Below, in pieces: positions 1-5,350 of a stretch of 7,788 bases of DNA (its first letter is position 1; each line of letters starts with the position of its first letter). The notes beneath the pieces are model-generated. The model saw nothing but the letters and a program-made list of their open reading frames with translations. It was not told the DNA's origin and did no database searches. Position numbers and translations under genes: made by a program. The DNA comes from Desulfocapsa sulfexigens (GTDB taxonomy: Bacteria; Desulfobacterota; Desulfobulbia; Desulfobulbales; Desulfocapsaceae). Location: assembly GCA_015661935.1 (NCBI GenBank), contig DQVD01000321.1, forward strand, positions 1 to 7,788. The letters run 5' to 3'.

Positions 1-175
1 ATTTCTTGTTTTTTTTTTCAAAGAAATTTTCTGGAAAGGTACTTATCCAGTGAACTGCCTTTCTTCGTGAACAGGGTTAGGATCACAATGTATATTAATG
101 TGTTGTAATAACAGTTTATTTATAGATTTAACACAGGATAGTCATTCCTGTATTCTCTATTCATGAAATGATCTC
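1..175. other. AT-rich intergenic sequence with no gene seen
   Basis: No open frame with a credible start and ribosome binding site is present on either strand. It holds a run of ten T (9-18) flanked by short inverted arms (ATTTCTT 1-7, AAGAAAT 21-27) and a weak 6-bp inverted repeat (ACAGGA 133-138, TCCTGT 146-151). These may relate to a neighbour beyond the left edge, for example its promoter or terminator, but nothing here is firm. Confidence 0.5.
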
Positions 176-205
176 AAAAAAAAGGCCGTGTCCGAAGACA
201 CGGCC
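176..205 (-). terminator. Rho-independent terminator of the apr-qmo cluster
   Basis: GGCCGTGTC (184-192) and GACACGGCC (197-205) form a perfect GC-rich 9-bp stem. On the minus strand the loop is TTCG closed by C-G, the very stable C(UUCG)G tetraloop, and the stem is followed by eight U (positions 183 down to 176). There is no U-tract in the other direction, so it acts on the minus strand only. It lies 26 bases after the qmoC stop. Confidence 0.95.
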
Positions 206-231
206 TCAAAAATACTTACAACTACAGTCTA

Positions 232-1428
232 TTAATCAAGAGGATTCTTAACAAAAGAGCTGTCTCTGTACCTCTCAAAGGTCATCGCGGTTGTGCGATA
301 AATAAGATGAGCAAACTTGGTGTAAGGCAAATACATGAACAGCATCATAACAGTTACAAGATGGATATAATAAATAATGTAACCAGTTGCTACAAGTCCT
401 CCCCAACGAGCAAATTCAGCAAAAAGCCCACTCACACCAACAGCCATGATTTCCCAGATAAGAAACCAGTCATAAAAAGTGGGAGTAATATTATCTTCTG
501 CTTCAGCCTTAGAACGGTTCACCCATAAAATTCCACAACCAACAATCATTGCAACAGCAGATACATTGGCAAGAATCTTAACAGGGTTCCATACAGACAT
601 GGGACCATGAAGGCTTGGAATAAATAATCCTAAAACATCATTTGCAAGTGCAGACCAGATAGTAACGATTAAAAGACCACCAAAAGCCCACATTAAAGGC
701 TTATGGCCTGTTTCACGATTACGGTTAGTACCACATTCTCTGAAACGATTATGCTGAACGATTTCTAAAACCGACGGCCATACGAAATCTTGCGCCAGTT
801 GTACAAGTGAAGGCTTAAAATCAGGATTAACCCTTTCTCCCTCACACATCTGTTTCCACATATTCGTTACTCCCTTGTAAGAAGCAACAGCGGCGAGGCC
901 AGCGGCAGCGAGCATAAAGAAATCAATAAAAGCAACATTTTTTGACAACCAATGGAAATCCCAATGTCCAAAAAAGTGCTGATATCCATATTTTGAAAAT
1001 TCTTCACTTCCGGGCATTGCCATCCCACCGGAAATTGCCCAAAGGACGAAAATTATTCCTGCTGGAATTGCAATCAACATGGGAAGCCCTTTCGCTGTCG
1101 ATGCCAATTTTGCAAGACCCGTTGGCCATCCAAGGGCAGTGTATGCATAGGCACGAATAGCGCCAAGCACATCACCAGGTTTTGCACCGCGGGGACAATA
1201 AGCAGTGCAATCACCACACTGATGACAAAGAAATACATTAGGATCGGCAATAAGCTTATCCTTCATTCCCCATCCAGCATAAATCATTTCCTGGCGTGGA
1301 AATGGGTTTTCGTCCTTGGAGAGTGGACACACTGCAGAACAAGTGGCACACTGGTAACACTTTTTCATTGTGTCGCCACCAGCTGTTTTTAAATATCTGA
1401 TAAAATCTAAATCCGGTTGAACATCCAT
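232..1428 (-). CDS. qmoC: QmoC, membrane cytochrome b/iron-sulfur subunit of the Qmo complex
   Basis: QmoC anchors QmoABC in the cytoplasmic membrane and is the quinone-reactive subunit. It is a natural fusion of an HdrC-like iron-sulfur domain and an HdrE/NarI-type cytochrome b domain, 398 residues here. The N-terminal part has two full [4Fe-4S] motifs: C24, C27, C30, C34 (KKCYQCATCSAVCP) and C68, C71, C74, C78 (FLCHQCGDCTAYCP). About six hydrophobic segments follow, near residues 115-134, 164-184, 244-270, 284-303, 318-338 and 345-367. Histidines near or in these (H151, H155, H159, H242, H356, H374) include the probable heme b ligands; which ones cannot be decided by eye. A charged loop (about 185-243) separates helices two and three. 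No signal peptide is seen, which places the clusters on the cytoplasmic side. The stop is TAA at 232-234, and a strong terminator follows 26 bases later, so this is the last gene of the transcript. Confidence 0.97.
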   Translation of the reverse strand: MDVQPDLDFIRYLKTAGGDTMKKCYQCATCSAVCPLSKDENPFPRQEMIYAGWGMKDKLIADPNVFLCHQCGDCTAYCPRGAKPGDVLGAIRAYAYTALGWPTGLAKLASTAKGLPMLIAIPAGIIFVLWAISGGMAMPGSEEFSKYGYQHFFGHWDFHWLSKNVAFIDFFMLAAAGLAAVASYKGVTNMWKQMCEGERVNPDFKPSLVQLAQDFVWPSVLEIVQHNRFRECGTNRNRETGHKPLMWAFGGLLIVTIWSALANDVLGLFIPSLHGPMSVWNPVKILANVSAVAMIVGCGILWVNRSKAEAEDNITPTFYDWFLIWEIMAVGVSGLFAEFARWGGLVATGYIIYYIHLVTVMMLFMYLPYTKFAHLIYRTTAMTFERYRDSSFVKNPLD

Positions 1429-1437
1429 GGCTCTAAT

Positions 1438-1443
1438 CCTCCT
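1438..1443 (-). promoter_or_regulatory. qmoC ribosome binding site
   Basis: AGGAGG on the minus strand lies 9 bases before the ATG at 1426-1428. This strong independent site fits a gene separated by 138 bases from its upstream neighbour. Confidence 0.85.
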
Positions 1444-1505
1444 GTTCTATTCTCAAGTCATATACCAATATTACAAAAACGTTAGTCGTAAATTAAATAG
1501 CGCAT

Positions 1506-1551
1506 GGTACTGGTGTTCGCTCTTTTTTGCAAGAAGAGTCACACCAGTACC
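1506..1551 (-). repeat. Intercistronic hairpin between qmoB and qmoC, without a U-tract
   Basis: GGTACTGGTGT (1506-1516) and ACACCAGTACC (1541-1551) form a perfect 11-bp stem. Inside, after a 3/2-base internal loop, CTCTT (1520-1524) pairs with AAGAG (1534-1538), leaving a 9-base loop. It starts 15 bases after the qmoB stop. Neither strand has a T-run after the stem (the minus strand continues ATGCGCTATTT), so it is not a standard terminator. An mRNA-stabilising or processing element that sets the qmoB to qmoC ratio is the more likely role; this is inference. Confidence 0.7.
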
Positions 1552-1566
1552 TGACAAAAGACAGAA

Positions 1567-3819
1567 CTAGAAGCCCTTGAATGGATTTGCACCCATTTCG
1601 ACAATCTCGTCAACAAAATCATTTACAAGATCAGCAACTGTATCATAGTCAGTGATCGCCACAGACTCAGATCGTACACGCTCTGGCTCAAGGCCAAGGG
1701 TAGAGAGAGTATCACCAATATTTTCCATACGTTTATTGGCAATCTCAGATCCTTTGACAAAGTGACACTGGTAGTCATCACCATATTTACAACCAAGAAG
1801 CATAGCACCGTCAAGTCCTGCAGAGAGTGCATCACGAATCCAGGCCATGTTCACAGAGCCAAGACAACGAACAGGAATAAAACGGATCATGTGATTGAGT
1901 TTATGCTTACGCATTCCAGCCATATCAAGTGCTGGGTAAGCATCATTCTCACATGCAAAGATGAGGATACGAAGTTTATCGTCATCATCTTCAGGTACTT
2001 CAATGGATTTAATCATAGATCCAATAAGATCGATGTTGTAATCCTTAAAGCCGATAATACGTTCAGGACAGGCACCCATACAGGTACCACAGCGACGACA
2101 ACGTGAAGGATTTGGAAGTGGTGTTCCCTTCTCATCATCATCAAGTGCGCCAAAAGGACATTCCTCAGTACAACGTTTACACTGAGTACATCTCTGCATG
2201 AAAAACTCAGGATAGGTTTTATCACCTGATCTTGGATGTACAGAGACACCGCGGTCAGCAGATTCGATACACTGGATAGCTTTCAAAGCTGCACCGGTGG
2301 CATCATCCATTGTTTCCTGCATATTCATTGCTTTTCTTACACCACCACAGGCATAAATACCGGTACGGCGGGTTTCGTATGGAAAGCAGATAAAGTGCGA
2401 ATCAGCATATCCATCAAAAAGATCAAGATCAAGGAATGCTGGTCCCTGACGATAGGCAAGATTAATGGTATTTGCATCCTTGGTGGTTGGTACCATACCA
2501 GCGGCAAGTACGATTAAATCTACTTCAAGATCAAGATCTTCACCAAGAAGAGTGTCTTTAGCATGAACGGTTCCACCCTCAACGCCTGTTACAGTCGCTT
2601 TGGTCATGAAAATGCCGTCATCCAGCTGTACACCTTTGTAGAACAGTTCCATGTTGCCAGGAGTACGCATGTGCTGGTACAGGATAAATGCCTGAGCATC
2701 AGGATTACTTTCACGAACATATTTAGCCTGTTTCAATGCAACCATGGAGGTTACAGAGTTGGCATAGGGGAAATCCTCATCATTCTCTTCAGCTCCAGGG
2801 CTCATGATAAAAGCAACTCTATCGAGTCCTTCAAGTTTGCCGTTTTTGGCCATGCCCTCAAACTCAGCATTGGTCACAACTTTATCATTGCTTCCATGTC
2901 CGAGATGCTCGAATTCAGAAACATCAGCTGGAATCCAGCCGGTAGCCAGAACCACAGAACCAAAAGCTGTAGCAGCTTCATTGACATCGCCATATGGTTT
3001 AAGTCCTGTATTTGGGTCGTCCATCTCGCCTTTGTCAATCAGATCCTGCTCATCAACGCCTACTTTGGCTGGAGCATCCCACTCAGAATCTGTTCCAGCA
3101 GATTTCAGAGTAACCTGAAAATCACCAGGAGAACCACCAATACGGGCAACTTCAGTAGAAGTCTTAATGGTGATTTTAGAATCTGCTTCAACTTCAGCAA
3201 TCATGGAAACGATGGAGTTCTCTTCGAGTTCAGCATATGGGTAAGAAGTTGGAAACTGTTTGGCCCAACCATTGGCTTTTCCACCAAGTACGTCTGCTTT
3301 TTCGACAAGAGTAACATTATATCCGGCTTTAGATGCTTCAACTGCTGCAGTAATACCTGCAATACCACCACCCATGACAAGGATGTCCTTATTCATGGAC
3401 TCCATTTCCCAGGCTTCTGGCATTTCAGTTTTAGCAGAACGGGTACAGGCCATGCGAACATAATCAGATGCTGTTTCCTGAAGCCATTCCTGATGAGACT
3501 CTTCCTGTCCCTCCTCAGCCTCTCCTGCAGCCCAGATAACCTGCTCACGAAGATTCCCACGAACAGTGATTGTATCATCACCCATGTCGAATTCACTCTG
3601 CATCACGCGAGGAGAACAGGCGCAGATATTAAATGTATTAATACCTTCAGATTTTTTCTCATTCTCAAGAAAGGCACGACCTTCAGGACTACAGAGTGTA
3701 GCGTGTGTTTTACATTCCTGGGACATCTCACCGGTTACTACTTCGGAAAGAGCCTCAATGTCGAGTGCATCTCCGATGCCACAACCTGTGCATATATAGG
3801 TACAAATTTTCTTATCCAT
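1567..3819 (-). CDS. qmoB: QmoB, HdrA/MvhD-like FAD/iron-sulfur subunit of the Qmo complex
   Basis: QmoB is the large flavoprotein of QmoABC and works with QmoA in transferring electrons between menaquinol and APS reductase at the cytoplasmic face of the membrane. It is 750 residues, normal for the family. The N-terminal HdrA-like domain has CTYICTGCGIGDALD (C6, C10, C13), further C36 and C43, and the CACSPR motif (C66, C68). The FAD motif VMGGGIAG lies at 148-155, with LATGW at 291-295 and LAAGM at 438-442. Two ferredoxin [4Fe-4S] motifs follow: C544, C547, C550, C554 and C574, C577, C580, C584. The C-terminal part (about 616-745) resembles MvhD, the subunit that links hydrogenase to HdrA in methanogens, with C623, C652, C677 and C685 as possible ligands. 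An acidic DDDD stretch (611-614) links the two regions. The start ATG at 3817-3819 has a strong ribosome binding site. The stop is TAG at 1567-1569, followed by a long hairpin before qmoC. Confidence 0.97.
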   Translation of the reverse strand: MDKKICTYICTGCGIGDALDIEALSEVVTGEMSQECKTHATLCSPEGRAFLENEKKSEGINTFNICACSPRVMQSEFDMGDDTITVRGNLREQVIWAAGEAEEGQEESHQEWLQETASDYVRMACTRSAKTEMPEAWEMESMNKDILVMGGGIAGITAAVEASKAGYNVTLVEKADVLGGKANGWAKQFPTSYPYAELEENSIVSMIAEVEADSKITIKTSTEVARIGGSPGDFQVTLKSAGTDSEWDAPAKVGVDEQDLIDKGEMDDPNTGLKPYGDVNEAATAFGSVVLATGWIPADVSEFEHLGHGSNDKVVTNAEFEGMAKNGKLEGLDRVAFIMSPGAEENDEDFPYANSVTSMVALKQAKYVRESNPDAQAFILYQHMRTPGNMELFYKGVQLDDGIFMTKATVTGVEGGTVHAKDTLLGEDLDLEVDLIVLAAGMVPTTKDANTINLAYRQGPAFLDLDLFDGYADSHFICFPYETRRTGIYACGGVRKAMNMQETMDDATGAALKAIQCIESADRGVSVHPRSGDKTYPEFFMQRCTQCKRCTEECPFGALDDDEKGTPLPNPSRCRRCGTCMGACPERIIGFKDYNIDLIGSMIKSIEVPEDDDDKLRILIFACENDAYPALDMAGMRKHKLNHMIRFIPVRCLGSVNMAWIRDALSAGLDGAMLLGCKYGDDYQCHFVKGSEIANKRMENIGDTLSTLGLEPERVRSESVAITDYDTVADLVNDFVDEIVEMGANPFKGF

Positions 3820-3822
3820 TGA

Positions 3823-5085
3823 TTATGACCTCCTGGAAACCTGAATTGCCTTCAGGGCAGCAGCGGTGGCTGACTGATTGCTGGTAACAACATCTGCAGC
3901 TCTGCATGCACAGCCTGCGGACAATACGCCGGTCTCGGGATTAGAGTTAACAAAACCGCTCGGATCGGTATCGAGTGTAACAGGAGCACCATCTGCAGCA
4001 AGAGAAGGCTGCATACCGGTGGCAAGAACTGCCATATCAACATTCTGTTTAATTTTCTCTCCAGTTACTGCATTTTCAGCAACAACTGTAACAGACCCAT
4101 CGGACTCTGGAATGACCTCGGCGACTTTGCCTTTGATGAAGGTAGAATTCTCGTCCTGCATCAGTTTCTCACGGAATTTTTCATATTTCCCAGGAGTACG
4201 GAGATCTATATAGAAGACATAAATTTTTGCCTCAGGATAGCGCTCCCTGATATAGGTCATCTGTTTGAATGTGGCCATACAGCAGATGTATGAACAGAAT
4301 TCAAGATGATTTTCATCGCGGGATCCAGCACACTGAACAAATGCAAAGGACTCAGGTTCTTTATTATCACCTGGACGAAGAATTTTGCCATCGGTGGGAC
4401 CACCAGGAGCAGCCATACGCTCTATCATCATGTTGGTAACGATTGCGTCAGACTCGTTGAACTTCAGGTTGTCCATTTTGGTCGGATCATAAGGAGTCCA
4501 ACCGGTAGCCCAGATGATAGAAGCAACATTAATGGTTTTGGAATCAGTTCCCATATCGAGATCAACAGCACCATATTTACATGATGCTTTTACAGCTGCA
4601 GCACCTTCTTCAGAAAGGGCATCTTTGTTGATCACATAGCGACGGGGAAAAGCCATCTCGTGGGGAAGATAAGCAGCTTTGGATTTGTTAATTCCATAGT
4701 TAAACTCGTTGTCCATTTCATCTGGACAGGATGCTTCGCAATCGCCACATGCAGTACAGTTGCTATTCACATAGCGTGGCGCAGTCTCAAGAGTAACCTC
4801 GTAATTCCCGGGTCCACCAGAAACAGCAGTAACACTGGTCATAGTATAGGTACGGATACGACGATTATCTTTAATACGCTTAAAGTTAATCTCCAGTCCA
4901 CAGCTGGGCGGACACAGTTTGGGGAAATACTGATTCAGCTGTGCTACACGGCCGCCAAAATAGGCATTCTTTTCGACCAGATACACATCATTACCGACTT
5001 CAGCGGCTTCAAGGGCTGCAGTGAGCCCGCTAATACCACCGCCTACGACCAAAATCGCACCGGAAGTGCCTTGCTCGTCAGTCAT
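3823..5085 (-). CDS. qmoA: QmoA, HdrA-like FAD/iron-sulfur subunit of the quinone-interacting oxidoreductase complex
   Basis: QmoA is a cytoplasm-facing flavoprotein of the QmoABC complex, related to heterodisulfide reductase subunit HdrA. It helps move electrons from the menaquinone pool to APS reductase and is considered the likely contact for AprAB. From the chosen start it is 420 residues. The FAD motif VVGGGISG is at residues 13-20, followed by the QmoA signature YFPKLCPPSCGLEIN (C58, C62). A complete ferredoxin-type motif, C110-x2-C113-x2-C116-x3-C120-P, is present. The second half has the HdrA-type segment FVQCAGSRDENHLEFCSYICC (C252, C264, C268, C269) and the ATG dinucleotide-binding strand LATGMQP (354-360). 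It lacks the C-terminal extension of full-length HdrA, as expected for QmoA. The gene ends 3 bases before qmoB, and its last codons AGG AGG TCA double as the qmoB ribosome binding site, so the two are surely co-transcribed and probably translationally coupled. A 12-base longer form from the ATG at 5097 is less likely. Confidence 0.96.
   Translation of the reverse strand: MTDEQGTSGAILVVGGGISGLTAALEAAEVGNDVYLVEKNAYFGGRVAQLNQYFPKLCPPSCGLEINFKRIKDNRRIRTYTMTSVTAVSGGPGNYEVTLETAPRYVNSNCTACGDCEASCPDEMDNEFNYGINKSKAAYLPHEMAFPRRYVINKDALSEEGAAAVKASCKYGAVDLDMGTDSKTINVASIIWATGWTPYDPTKMDNLKFNESDAIVTNMMIERMAAPGGPTDGKILRPGDNKEPESFAFVQCAGSRDENHLEFCSYICCMATFKQMTYIRERYPEAKIYVFYIDLRTPGKYEKFREKLMQDENSTFIKGKVAEVIPESDGSVTVVAENAVTGEKIKQNVDMAVLATGMQPSLAADGAPVTLDTDPSGFVNSNPETGVLSAGCACRAADVVTSNQSATAAALKAIQVSRRS
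3828..3834 (-). promoter_or_regulatory. qmoB ribosome binding site inside the qmoA 3' end
   Basis: AGGAGGT on the minus strand lies 8 bases before the qmoB ATG and forms codons of the last residues (RRS) of QmoA. The near-consensus site and the 3-base intergenic gap suggest matched QmoA:QmoB synthesis. Confidence 0.85.
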
Positions 5086-5215
5086 ACCAACCTCCATTAG
5101 TACTCTTAATATTTACCTTTGAAAACACACATCCTGCCAGACAGAAATCGGACTCTCCGTAGGCTTCAATTTCAAGACAACCAAATTCAAGAATCAAAGG
5201 CTCTTTTTGCAACAT
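5078..5215 (-). CDS. Possible 45-residue small protein or leader ORF overlapping the qmoA start
   Basis: This frame starts at ATG 5213-5215 and ends at TGA 5078-5080. It overlaps the first 8 bases of qmoA (ATGACTGA), an arrangement that would permit translational coupling. The predicted peptide begins MLQKEPLILEFGCLEIEAYG, contains three cysteines (residues 13, 26 and 30) and ends NGGWYD. I do not recognise a family. There is no clear ribosome binding site directly before its ATG, and an in-frame TGA lies 9 bases upstream. An open frame of this length is expected by chance fairly often. It is listed because it fills most of the gap before qmoA and ends exactly at its start; it may well be untranslated leader. 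Confidence 0.2.
   Translation of the reverse strand: MLQKEPLILEFGCLEIEAYGESDFCLAGCVFSKVNIKSTNGGWYD
5091..5095 (-). promoter_or_regulatory. Ribosome binding site that decides the qmoA start
   Basis: GGAGG lies 5 bases before the ATG at 5083-5085. An earlier in-frame ATG at 5095-5097 overlaps this element and has only a weak AAGAG before it, so the downstream ATG is preferred. Confidence 0.75.
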
Positions 5216-5226
5216 TGTAACTCATC

Positions 5227-5258
5227 GGAATAAAGGGACATTCTTTTCCCTTTCCTCC
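5227..5258. repeat. Imperfect inverted repeat upstream of qmoA
   Basis: GGAATAAAGGGA (5227-5238) and TCCCTTTCCTCC (5247-5258) are inverted arms with a perfect 7-bp core (AAAGGGA/TCCCTTT), an outer extension with one mismatch and one wobble, and an 8-base spacer. The minus-strand arm is a purine run (GGAGGAAAGGGA) containing a Shine-Dalgarno-like GGAGG. It could be an operator or a leader RNA hairpin for the qmo genes, but it matches no regulator motif I recognise. Confidence 0.35.
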
Positions 5259-5282
5259 AATCAACCACAAGCACTACATAGT

Positions 5283-5319
5283 AAAAATCTCCAGAGATCC
5301 GAAGACCCTGGAGATTTTT
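5283..5319 (-). terminator. Hairpin terminator or attenuator between aprA and qmoA
   Basis: AAAAATCTCCAG (5283-5294) and CTGGAGATTTTT (5308-5319) pair perfectly over 12 bp. On the minus strand the interior is GGTC-TTCG-GATC plus one bulged base, which adds 4 more pairs (one G-U) closed by a C(UUCG)G tetraloop. The stem ends in a run of five U, and the run of five A on the other arm makes it potentially bidirectional. It begins 31 bases after the aprA stop. The U-tract is short and is itself paired with the A-tract, so partial rather than complete termination is plausible. It would let aprBA be expressed above qmoABC from one operon, or separate two operons. Confidence 0.85.
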
Positions 5320-5350
5320 ATTCTTACTTATGACTAACTTCAGCCTTGGA

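Noticed and set aside
1..27. A terminator built on the T10 run with ATTTCTT/AAGAAAT arms
   Set aside because: The T-run is in the loop rather than after the stem, and the stem is short and AT-rich. A real stem could lie left of the window, which cannot be seen.
1440..1490. A promoter for qmoC (TTGTAA followed by GAGAAT on the minus strand)
   Set aside because: Each box matches the sigma-70 consensus at only 4 of 6 positions in AT-rich sequence, which is expected by chance.
2563..3822. A 419-codon open frame on the plus strand across most of qmoB
   Set aside because: It is antisense to a certain gene and has a composition rich in F, S, H, N and C with no recognisable domain. It also lacks a convincing ribosome binding site. 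It is a by-product of qmoB codon use.
5086..5097. A qmoA start at the upstream ATG (5095-5097)
   Set aside because: The downstream ATG has GGAGG at 5-base spacing, and the upstream one overlaps that site and adds only MEVG. It is not excluded.
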